The position numbers and the translations under genes were made by a program. Shown here piece by piece: positions 7,201 to 14,190 of a DNA stretch of 44,280 bases. Position 1 is the stretch's first letter; each line of letters begins with the position of its first letter. Below the pieces are notes generated by a model. It saw nothing but the letters and a program-made list of their open reading frames with translations, searched no databases and was not told the DNA's origin. Source of the DNA: Prevotella sp. UBA1104 (GTDB lineage Bacteria; Bacteroidota; Bacteroidia; Bacteroidales; Bacteroidaceae). The stretch covers positions 581-44,860 of the forward strand of contig DCBP01000050.1 of NCBI GenBank assembly GCA_002314055.1, written 5' to 3'.

Positions 7201-8334
7201 GTCTTCACCAATCCAGAGATTATCTTTTTTGTCGATATATATTGCCGAAACGTTGATTTTCGCATTCTCCACAGCCTGATTTATCTGGAACGGCGAACCT
7301 ATACCCGGTATGAAGTCAACTCCTGTACTGTAGTTCCCCACCCAGATATTGCCGTAAGGGTCTTCAAGCACCCTTCTTGTATTGTTCGACGATAGTCCTG
7401 AGTTTTCCTTCGTCATCTGCTGGAACACTACGTTTCCGAAATACGGATGACTGTACATGTTGAGGTTCAGCTTACTTATACCGCCTCCCTCCGAACATAT
7501 CCATAGAGTGTTGTCTCGTGTTTCAGTTACTTGGTGTATGTTGTCGCCAGCCAGACTTCCTGTGTTGTTTCTTTCATGCCTGAACACACGGAACGTTCCC
7601 TTCAACGGATCGAAGAGAGCAAGTCCCATGTTCGTTCCCACCCATACGTTCTGCATGTGGTCGACAAATACGGAGCGCACGTTGTCGCCCGGCAGACTGT
7701 TCGGGTCGGCCGGATTGTTGCGAAAGTAACGGCTCTGCTTTGACCTTATATTATATATAATCAATCCGTCCATTCGCAATCCGATATACAGGTTACCCTT
7801 GCCGTCGTCGGTAATGCTGCGCACGCCATTCTTTATCTGAGGGAAGTTCTTGCCGCTTATCAGTGTGATTTGTTTTGTCACGGGGTCGTAGTGCCTTATG
7901 TCGCCAAAGTAGTGTGCTATCCATATCCCCGAATCGGCAGCAAGAGCCAAATCTGCCACGCTTACCATATTCTCCTTCCCGATAAGGAATGGCGTGATGC
8001 GCTGTGTGCGGCAGTCGTATACATCGAGTCTTCCGTCGCGGGAGTGTATCCAAACAGAATTTGTCTTCTCGTGATACAGCAGTCCTACGTGTTCGAAATT
8101 TGAGATGTCAGAGTTATCCGGTGTGAACACAGTACATTTCGTTCCGGCAATTCGGTTCAACCCATGTTCCGTTGCAGCCCAGACAAAGCCTTGGGCATCC
8201 ATACAGATATCCACCACATATCCGTTAGACAGTCCGTCTCTTATTCCGATGTTCTTCACATTGTGCTCTTGCAAGGCAAGTGCACTAATGATTGTAGCAT
8301 ACAATAATGTAACAAGCAGCAATACTTTTTTCAT
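4234..8334 (-). CDS. Hybrid two-component system regulator (HTCS) of PUL1
   Basis: One-protein sensor-regulator, 1366 aa from the ATG at 8334. A signal peptide (residues 1-20) is followed by a periplasmic sensor of repeated beta-propeller blades (recurring GxxWVGT/NIWxG-type motifs) up to about 690. Then come a Y_Y_Y domain, one membrane segment near 771-793, HisKA with phospho-acceptor His833 in THELRTP, and HATPase (NNLMSNAIKYTRDG, DTGYGIS, GTGIGLALVKSL). The receiver has Asp1130 in SDIMMPEMDG, and a C-terminal AraC-type HTH ends in GFNNIGYFRRSFKKEF. HTCSs bind oligosaccharides in the periplasm and activate the adjacent PUL. An in-frame Met at 8388 lies upstream of the -7 element at 8359-8366, so the later start is preferred. 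Divergent from susC; xylan-derived inducers are likely but inferred. Confidence 0.96.
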   Translation of the reverse strand: MKKVLLLVTLLYATIISALALQEHNVKNIGIRDGLSNGYVVDICMDAQGFVWAATEHGLNRIAGTKCTVFTPDNSDISNFEHVGLLYHEKTNSVWIHSRDGRLDVYDCRTQRITPFLIGKENMVSVADLALAADSGIWIAHYFGDIRHYDPVTKQITLISGKNFPQIKNGVRSITDDGKGNLYIGLRMDGLIIYNIRSKQSRYFRNNPADPNSLPGDNVRSVFVDHMQNVWVGTNMGLALFDPLKGTFRVFRHERNNTGSLAGDNIHQVTETRDNTLWICSEGGGISKLNLNMYSHPYFGNVVFQQMTKENSGLSSNNTRRVLEDPYGNIWVGNYSTGVDFIPGIGSPFQINQAVENAKINVSAIYIDKKDNLWIGEDNKVMTYKGGEITRSWDFSPYISNSSSFVYLFTEDKQGNIWFGTTDNGALKLNPATGAITKIACTKAIDVNALFTDHNGTVWIGGESGVFTVSGEKETVEAKINKAIGASSIPFSIIEDRYGKIWVGTLARGIFVFDRNRNLVAHLGDKAPFPSSSINQIISDENGGIWVATHLGLVYVPDARKPTNYKVFNDKQGLKDNHIRALAQDRMGNIWLSTFSGIACFDVNKQKFFNFDYKSGIPMGNFVIGAAAVSSTGTVYFGSPSGICSFNPQVIQQQDKVSQVEIIDCERIESQTDKGKKLIIEPDEEGRIVVKYNENTFRIAFTMRDYSQNMLVDYSYKMEGLDDEWYTDSDNGVVFRNLDPGEYTFVVRAKLKNQDWNEASIARLTVCVEPPLWLTWWAKTLYLLLVAGIVYYIMRSYKNEIKLRSSLEKTKWESQQKIEMNEDRLRFFTNITHELRTPLTLIMGPLEDLMADSRLPEALQKKVKSIHASSVRLLDLINKILEFRKTETQNRRLSVARSNLCVAVGEIGSRFKDLNRNPKLRIEVNMPEKPVEIFFDSEVISTVVNNLMSNAIKYTRDGSVTLSLKVANNRAAIVVSDTGYGISRDALPHIFERYYQAKGLHQASGTGIGLALVKSLAELHHALLTVDSVEGSGSTFSFSLDMQETYPDALHKDDDKEQTKAETDSDSEGNADGEERKDSRPVVLIVEDNDDIRTYIDESLQEDYRILQARNGKEGCDMAFLHSPDIIVSDIMMPEMDGIEMTKVLKNDMRTSHIPIIILTAKTSPQDQEEGYDSGADSYLMKPFSAHLLNSRIRNIMSGRRRLAEIILQRGVSVGNLTTASQNGGTDGKTSDILAAGKFDGNNAVALNENTASSTPELSPLDKKFMDKLNALISENIATEDIDIAFMTDKFAMSHSTFYRKVKALTGVSANEYIRKVKLQRAMELLKTGEYNVTEVSMMTGFNNIGYFRRSFKKEFDVTPSEVLKK

Positions 8335-8358
8335 ACCGTTGTAGTTTAATTTCAATTC

Positions 8359-8366
8359 CAAAGGTA
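8359..8366 (-). promoter_or_regulatory. -7 promoter element of the HTCS gene
   Basis: The minus strand reads TACCTTTG, matching TAnnTTTG. The predicted transcript start is about 17-20 nt before the ATG at 8334. No -33 TTTG was found at the usual spacing. Confidence 0.6.
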
Positions 8367-8414
8367 CAAAAAATATTAAGAAGTCCATTATGAAAAGCCT
8401 TTAAAATCAGAGTT

Positions 8415-8490
8415 TTGACATATTTGTGTCCTATGTTTGCCCAATTTGTATATGTATAAATCACGATTGACACTTCTGTGTCTATCGTTG
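8415..8490 (+). promoter_or_regulatory. Duplicated dyad operator, probable HTCS binding sites
   Basis: TTGACA-N6-TGTGTC-like elements occur at 8415-8439 and 8467-8490. Both contain GACA-N6-TGTC and end in TAT(G/C)(T)TTG. Their starts are 52 bp apart, about five helical turns. The second lies about 50-73 bp upstream of the predicted susC transcript start, the position expected for an activator that replaces a missing -33 box. Confidence 0.6.
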
Positions 8491-8525
8491 AATGATAAAA
8501 GTCGTTTAGTTTTGTTTATTACTTC

Positions 8526-8533
8526 TAAATTTG
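8526..8533 (+). promoter_or_regulatory. -7 promoter element of PUL1 susC
   Basis: TAAATTTG matches TAnnTTTG. No TTTG is present 19-21 bp upstream, consistent with an activator-dependent promoter. The predicted leader to the susC ATG is about 130 nt. Confidence 0.6.
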
Positions 8534-8671
8534 CAGCGCAAGACATGAATATAATGCATGTAGTGCTTACAGTTTCTAACTTTCCGTAAATACGGATACT
8601 TCTGAAATCTGTCAGACACAAGAGTTTTTCTAACTAAAATATATAAGTATCTAATAAGAAAAAAAGAACCT

Positions 8672-11600
8672 ATGAATCTGAAAGGCAACAGAATGAACGG
8701 CAGAATGCTCACATTGCCATTGTTGAGTATCGCCCTTGCCGGTATCCCTGCAACAAGGATGCTGGCTACTGAAAATCAGATGAGTTTTGCTCATGTTGAG
8801 CAGCAACAAGACATCAAGGTATCGGGACTTGTCAGCGATGCTGACGGTGCTGTTATCGGTGCAAGTGTAGTTGAAAAGGGCGTGAAGGGAAACGGAACGG
8901 TTTCTGACCTCGACGGTAACTTCACGCTTAACGTAAAGCCGGGGGCAACTCTTGTAATCTCTTATATAGGATACAAGACCGTTGAAGTCAAAGCCACACC
9001 GGGCAAGAAGCTAAATATAAAAATGGAACAGGAGTCCGGCTCACTCAACGAGGTTGTCGTTGTGGGATTCGGAACTCAGAAGAAAGTGAACCTTACAGGT
9101 GCCGTAGACGTGGTTGACAGCAAGCAGCTGTCCGAACGTCCGGTGGCAAATGCCGTGCAGGCTCTGCAAGGTGCAGCCCCAGGTCTTCAGATTACGCAGA
9201 CAAGCGGTAGCATCGACTCGCGTCCTACTATTAATGTGCGCGGCGAGGGTACTGTCGGCAATACATACAGCAACCCACTTATACTCATCGACGGAATGGA
9301 GGGCGACCTCAATTCTATCAACCCTCAGGATATTGAGTCAATATCGGTTTTGAAGGATGCTGCAGCAAGTTCTATCTACGGTTCCCGTGCTCCGTTCGGT
9401 GTTATTCTCGTTACCACGAAATCAGGAAAGAAGGGTAAGGCTACCATTAACTATAACAACAGCTTCCGCATCGGAACTCCTAACATCAAGAACCACATGA
9501 TGCACTCTGTGCCGTTCGCTTCTTGGATGAACGATGCATTCGTGAACAACGGTGGCTCTCCGTATTTCCAGACAAATTCTGACGGCACCGGTCGTTTCGA
9601 CAAGATCGTTGAGTTTGCCAACGCTCAGTATGTCAGTCCTGGCGTTCGCCGCACGGCAGACGGCAAGGAGGTTTATGAGGTTCTTGGTTACAACTCCTCT
9701 GGTCAGTGGCTCGGAGGATATTCTAATGGTGTTGCTGATACCGACTGGTATGACTTGCTTTATAAAGACAACACTTTCTCTCAGCAACATAACCTCAGTG
9801 CAAGCGGCGGTAACGAGAAACTCAACTACTATGTTTCGGGCAGCTTCTTCGACCAGAACGGTTTGCTGAAAGTGGGCAAGGAAGATTTGAAGCGCTATAC
9901 AGGAACAGCAAAGATTCAGTCGCAGCTCACGAATTGGCTGCAGCTCCATTATACCATGCGTTTCACCCGTGAAGACCAGACAAAACCTCAGCGTGCAAGC
10001 TGGTATCAGGGTGTGGCTCTTAGAGGATGGCCTGTTCTTCCCGCATACGACTGGAACGGACGCCATTTCTACAGCACTACAGAGTTCTCGCCTTGGGCTC
10101 TTGAAGACGGAGGACAGAACGAGACTCAGACTGACAATATCTACCATCAGCTCGGATTTGTTATCGAACCGATTAAGAAGTGGAAGACGAGCGTGGACTT
10201 CAACTACCGTATAAACACGGCAAACAACCATTACTGGCAGCTGCCGCTCGTGCAGTACGACAAGAACGGCACTATGTATTACAAGGACTCCAACAGCTAT
10301 GTCGGAAATACAAACACAAAGGAGAACTACTATAACTTCAGTGCTCGCACGGAGTATGACTTCAATATCGCCAAAGACCATCACTTCCACGTTATGGCAG
10401 GTATGCAGGTTGAGGACATGAAGCAGTCGTTTATGAAAGCCGAACGCGTTGGAATTATCGACACAAGCAAACCGGAAATTGACATCACCAACGGACTGCA
10501 GAACGGCAAGGACAAAGCTCCTACTGTTTCTGGATACGAGAAGGAATGGGCTGTTGTCGGTGTGTTCGGAAGACTGAACTACGACTACAAGAGCCGCTAT
10601 CTCGTTGAGCTGAACCTCCGTGGCGACGGTTCGTCAAGATTCCGCAAGGGGCACCAGTGGAAGGCATTCCCTTCTTTCTCTCTCGGCTGGAACGTGGCTG
10701 AAGAGAAGTTTATGGAATCTACACGCAACTGGCTCGACATGTTGAAACTCCGCTTCTCTTACGGTTCGCTGGGTAACCAAAATACTAAAGACTGGTATTC
10801 CACTTACCTCACGCTCTCTACAAACCCGACTGGCGGCACATGGCTGCAAAATGGGGTTAAGGTTCCTACGGCATCTACCCCTGGTCTCATTTCATCAAGC
10901 TTGACATGGGAAAGGATAGAGACTTACAACTATGGTGTTGACTGGGCAATGCTCAACAACAGACTAACCGGTTCGTTCAACTGGTATGTGCGCAACACCA
11001 AGGATATGGTCGGCGCAGGACAGGATCTTCCGTCTATCCTCGGAACAAGCGTGCCAAATACTAACAATACCGACTTGCAGACACGCGGTTGGGAACTTAC
11101 TCTCGGATGGCAGGACAGACTTGCCAACGGACTTAGCTACGGTGCAAAGTTCTCGCTCTACGATTCTCGTACCAAGATAACCCATTATCCTAACAACCCG
11201 ACGAACTCTATCGATGCCACTTACCGCGAAGGTCATTACATCGGCGAAATATGGGGATTCGAAACTATCGGCATTGCAAAGACTGACCAGGAGATGCAAG
11301 ACCATCTGGCTAAGGCAAATCAGGACGCTATCGGTTCGAAATGGACTGCCGGAGACATTATGTACAAGGATATAAACGGCGACGGTAAGGTTTCATACGG
11401 AAGCAGCACCGTTGAAGATCCGGGCGACCGCAAGGTTATCGGCAACTACATGCCTCGCTATCAGTTCGGTCTCGACCTGAATGCATCTTGGAAAGGTTTC
11501 GACTTTAGAATGTTCTTCCAGGGCGTTATGAAACGCGACTACTGGGTTGGCGGTCCGTATATGTTCGGTTATACCGGTGACCAGTGGAACTGCGCCGGCT

Positions 11601-11971
11601 TGACACAGATGCAGGATTACTTCCGCGACGAGAATACTTGGTCTGTAAAGCAGGGCGTGAATGCTGTAAACCTCGATTCTTATCTGCCACGACCAATTCA
11701 AGGCGACGGGAAGAACCTGAAGACACAGAGTCGTTACTTGCAGGATGCCTCTTATATGCGCTTGAAGAACTTGACGCTCGGCTATACTCTGCCGGCAACT
11801 ATCACAAGCAAGTGGGGAATAAGCAATGTGAGAGTGTACTTCTCTGGCGAGAACCTGCTCACATTCACAAGCCTCAACAAACAGTTTGACCCGGAGACTC
11901 TCTCCGACAGTCAGGGTGCGGCTTATCCTCTTTCAAGAACATATTCATTCGGTCTAAGTGTAACATTCTAA
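8672..11971 (+). CDS. SusC-like TonB-dependent outer-membrane transporter (PUL1)
   Basis: A 1099-aa SusC/RagA-family transporter that imports oligosaccharides across the outer membrane using TonB energy. An N-terminal signal region (about 1-32) is followed by a carboxypeptidase-regulatory-like domain (about 47-118: KVSGLVSDADGAVIGASVV). The TonB-box-like NEVVVVGFGTQKK comes next, then a plug domain with VRGEGTVGN, LILIDGMEG and SISVLKDAAASSIYGSRAP. The 22-strand barrel ends in SRTYSFGLSVTF with the usual terminal Phe. A second Met at residue 8 is an alternative start. Its stop is 13 bp before susD, so the pair is cotranscribed. The likely cargo is decorated xylo-oligosaccharides, inferred from the enzymes downstream. 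Confidence 0.96.
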   Translation: MNLKGNRMNGRMLTLPLLSIALAGIPATRMLATENQMSFAHVEQQQDIKVSGLVSDADGAVIGASVVEKGVKGNGTVSDLDGNFTLNVKPGATLVISYIGYKTVEVKATPGKKLNIKMEQESGSLNEVVVVGFGTQKKVNLTGAVDVVDSKQLSERPVANAVQALQGAAPGLQITQTSGSIDSRPTINVRGEGTVGNTYSNPLILIDGMEGDLNSINPQDIESISVLKDAAASSIYGSRAPFGVILVTTKSGKKGKATINYNNSFRIGTPNIKNHMMHSVPFASWMNDAFVNNGGSPYFQTNSDGTGRFDKIVEFANAQYVSPGVRRTADGKEVYEVLGYNSSGQWLGGYSNGVADTDWYDLLYKDNTFSQQHNLSASGGNEKLNYYVSGSFFDQNGLLKVGKEDLKRYTGTAKIQSQLTNWLQLHYTMRFTREDQTKPQRASWYQGVALRGWPVLPAYDWNGRHFYSTTEFSPWALEDGGQNETQTDNIYHQLGFVIEPIKKWKTSVDFNYRINTANNHYWQLPLVQYDKNGTMYYKDSNSYVGNTNTKENYYNFSARTEYDFNIAKDHHFHVMAGMQVEDMKQSFMKAERVGIIDTSKPEIDITNGLQNGKDKAPTVSGYEKEWAVVGVFGRLNYDYKSRYLVELNLRGDGSSRFRKGHQWKAFPSFSLGWNVAEEKFMESTRNWLDMLKLRFSYGSLGNQNTKDWYSTYLTLSTNPTGGTWLQNGVKVPTASTPGLISSSLTWERIETYNYGVDWAMLNNRLTGSFNWYVRNTKDMVGAGQDLPSILGTSVPNTNNTDLQTRGWELTLGWQDRLANGLSYGAKFSLYDSRTKITHYPNNPTNSIDATYREGHYIGEIWGFETIGIAKTDQEMQDHLAKANQDAIGSKWTAGDIMYKDINGDGKVSYGSSTVEDPGDRKVIGNYMPRYQFGLDLNASWKGFDFRMFFQGVMKRDYWVGGPYMFGYTGDQWNCAGLTQMQDYFRDENTWSVKQGVNAVNLDSYLPRPIQGDGKNLKTQSRYLQDASYMRLKNLTLGYTLPATITSKWGISNVRVYFSGENLLTFTSLNKQFDPETLSDSQGAAYPLSRTYSFGLSVTF

Positions 11972-11984
11972 ACATCAGCAAATC

Positions 11985-14015
11985 ATGAAACCATTATATA
12001 ACAATATAGCAAAGGCAATGATGCTGCTCGCACTGGGCGGAACTATGGCATCTTGCTCAGACCTGCTCGACCAGGAACCTAAGTCGGCAGTTACTCCTGA
12101 GTCTTACTACGTGACTGAGGATCAGGCACAGGCTTGTGCCAACAGTTTCTACGGCAACCTGCCGTCCCACGGATACGGATACGGTCTTTACAGTGGCGAC
12201 AACAACACCGACAACCAGGCTGGCAGTGGTGCCGACGGTAAATATGCAGTAGGCCAGTGGAAGGTTGGAAAGACTAACGGAAACTGGTCGTGGACCAACA
12301 TCCGCAACATCAACTATAACCTGAACACTCTGCTCGCCAACTATGAGAAGGGAAAGATCAGCGGCAGCGACAAGGCTATACGCCAGTATATCGGCGAACT
12401 CTACTTCTTCCGTGCTTGGGCTTATTTCGGCATGCTGCGCAACTGGGGAGACTTCCCTATCGTAAAAGAGGTATTGCCTGACGACGAGGCAAAGCTCGTG
12501 GCAGAGAACAAGCGCCAGCCTCGCAATGAGGTTGCCCGTTTCATCCTCGACGACCTCGACAAGGCTATGGAGTATATGTCAGACAACTTCGAGAGTCGTC
12601 ACACCCGTCTGTCAAAGGACGTGGCAATGCTCGTTAAATCTCGCGTCGCTCTCTATGAAGGTACATTCCTGAACTATTTCAAGGGCACTCCATTCGTACC
12701 TAACGGCGAGGGCTGGCCTGGCAAGGAGAAGGATTATCTGAAGGACTATCAGTATCCTTCTGGTAATATCGACAACGAAATCAAGTATTTCCTTACCGTT
12801 GCTGCCGAGAGTGCAGAGAATATAGCAGAGAAATACAAGAACAGTCTTGCTTTCAACAACGGAGTTGTTCCTCAGAAGGAAGGCGACACAAACGAGTATT
12901 TCGAGATGTTCGGCACCGACGACATGTCTAAGTATAAAGAGGTGCTTCTGTGGCGCGAATATAGCGTGAGCCAGGGCGTAACAAACATCATAGAGGATGC
13001 TGTTCAGCGCAATAACTACGGTGTTGGCGTTACTCGAAGCATGGTGGAGAGCTTCCTTATGGAAGACGGAAAACCTATCTATGCTCAGCACGACGGATAT
13101 TCTTATGACGATAACAGCGTGAGCAAGGTGGTTGAACACCGCGACCCTCGTCTGAAGATATTCCTGAAGACTCCTGGTCAGATTAACTGTTTCAAGAACA
13201 TGTCGTATGCTCAGGGCGACCGCTACATCGACAAAGAGGCTGAATATCCTGATATCACAAACGGCGATACAGGAAACTTCCTCTATGTTACCGGTTACTG
13301 TCTGCGCAAGGGAGGAACCTTCGACCGTAAGTTCTGCGAAAAGGACAAATCGTATAATGCTGCATGCTCATTCCGTGCCCGTGAGGCTCTGCTCAACTAC
13401 ATGGAGGCCGAGTATATGCTTACCCACAGCTTGAGCGGCAAGGTGCTCGAATACTGGAAGATTATCCGTCAGCAGGCTGGTTTCACAGGCTCTGCCATCG
13501 ACCCTAACGTTACTATTGCTGCTACCGACATGCAGAAGGAGAAACTCGACTGGGGTGCCTACAGTGCCGGACAGTTGCTCGACGACCCTGTTCTCTACAA
13601 TATCCGCCGCGAGCGTCGCGACGAGATGATGGGTGAGAACCTGAGATGGATGGATCTTCAGCGTTGGCGCTCGCTCGACCAGCTCATGACAACCCGTTAT
13701 CATATCGAGGGTATGAAACTCTGGAACTCTGACATGACCCACTTCTATAACTTCACGGCGTCAGACTACGACGGCAGTGCCACGGCAAAGACTTCAAGTC
13801 CGGCTTTGAGCGACTATCTCCGTCCGTATGAGAAGAACATGACAAGTCAAAACCTCTTCCACGAGGGTTACACATGGCACATGGCTCACTATCTGCAACC
13901 GCTGCCAATACACGAGTTCGAGCTTACGGCTCCAGACTACAAGACACTGAGCGAGTCTCCTCTTTACCAGAACCCGTACTGGCCTATGGAGACAGATGCC
14001 CCGGCAGAGAAATAA
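11985..14015 (+). CDS. SusD-like surface glycan-binding lipoprotein (PUL1)
   Basis: A 676-aa RagB/SusD-family lipoprotein that sits on the cell surface as a lid of the SusC channel. The lipobox is GTMASC with Cys24 as lipidation site. The N-terminal TPR-rich region includes SDLLDQEPKSAVTPESYYVTE and GELYFFRAWAYFGMLRNWGDFPIV. The C-terminal part has RRERRDEMMGENLRWMDLQRW and ends with PLPIHEFEL. At 676 aa it is longer than the common 500-600 aa SusD. It follows susC by 13 bp and is followed by a terminator, which would set susCD apart from the enzyme genes. Confidence 0.95.
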   Translation: MKPLYNNIAKAMMLLALGGTMASCSDLLDQEPKSAVTPESYYVTEDQAQACANSFYGNLPSHGYGYGLYSGDNNTDNQAGSGADGKYAVGQWKVGKTNGNWSWTNIRNINYNLNTLLANYEKGKISGSDKAIRQYIGELYFFRAWAYFGMLRNWGDFPIVKEVLPDDEAKLVAENKRQPRNEVARFILDDLDKAMEYMSDNFESRHTRLSKDVAMLVKSRVALYEGTFLNYFKGTPFVPNGEGWPGKEKDYLKDYQYPSGNIDNEIKYFLTVAAESAENIAEKYKNSLAFNNGVVPQKEGDTNEYFEMFGTDDMSKYKEVLLWREYSVSQGVTNIIEDAVQRNNYGVGVTRSMVESFLMEDGKPIYAQHDGYSYDDNSVSKVVEHRDPRLKIFLKTPGQINCFKNMSYAQGDRYIDKEAEYPDITNGDTGNFLYVTGYCLRKGGTFDRKFCEKDKSYNAACSFRAREALLNYMEAEYMLTHSLSGKVLEYWKIIRQQAGFTGSAIDPNVTIAATDMQKEKLDWGAYSAGQLLDDPVLYNIRRERRDEMMGENLRWMDLQRWRSLDQLMTTRYHIEGMKLWNSDMTHFYNFTASDYDGSATAKTSSPALSDYLRPYEKNMTSQNLFHEGYTWHMAHYLQPLPIHEFELTAPDYKTLSESPLYQNPYWPMETDAPAEK

Positions 14016-14051
14016 GATTTAAGTTATTTACAATTAAGTTAGCTATACAGA

Positions 14052-14087
14052 GGGGAGAAACGTTTATTCAACGTTTCCCCCTTTTTT
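14052..14087 (+). terminator. Rho-independent terminator after PUL1 susD
   Basis: A GGGGAGAAACG arm pairs with ACGTTTCCCCC (one bulge), followed by TTTTTT. It ends or attenuates the susCD transcript before the enzyme genes. Confidence 0.8.
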
Positions 14088-14144
14088 GAACGATTTATAT
14101 TTATATCTGAATGATATCTAACATTCAAAAGACACAAGAATAAC

Positions 14145-14152
14145 TAACTTTG
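14145..14152 (+). promoter_or_regulatory. -7 element for the PUL1 enzyme genes
   Basis: TAACTTTG matches TAnnTTTG, about 35-40 nt before the GH115 start codon. No -33 TTTG is seen. It implies separate initiation of GH115, esterase and GH127 after the susD terminator. Confidence 0.6.
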
Positions 14153-14190
14153 CACACAGTAAACACTAACTTATTTATCATCAATTCAAA

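Larger units (their letters stand above)
8335..8671. other. Divergent regulatory region HTCS/susC
   Basis: This 337-bp region separates the HTCS from susC. It holds the HTCS -7 element (8359-8366, minus), a duplicated operator-like motif (8415-8439 and 8467-8490), the susC -7 element (8526-8533) and a susC leader of about 130 nt. The leader contains a small palindrome TGTCAGACA (8610-8618). No coding region is seen. Confidence 0.75.

Noticed and set aside
8335..8388. Upstream Met at 8388 for the HTCS
   Set aside because: It lies upstream of the predicted -7 element and would put 18 residues before a clean signal peptide.
9422..10390. Long antisense ORF of 322 aa inside susC
   Set aside because: It is a frame shadow of the susC coding sequence; the product has no domain, and susC codon structure explains the open frame.
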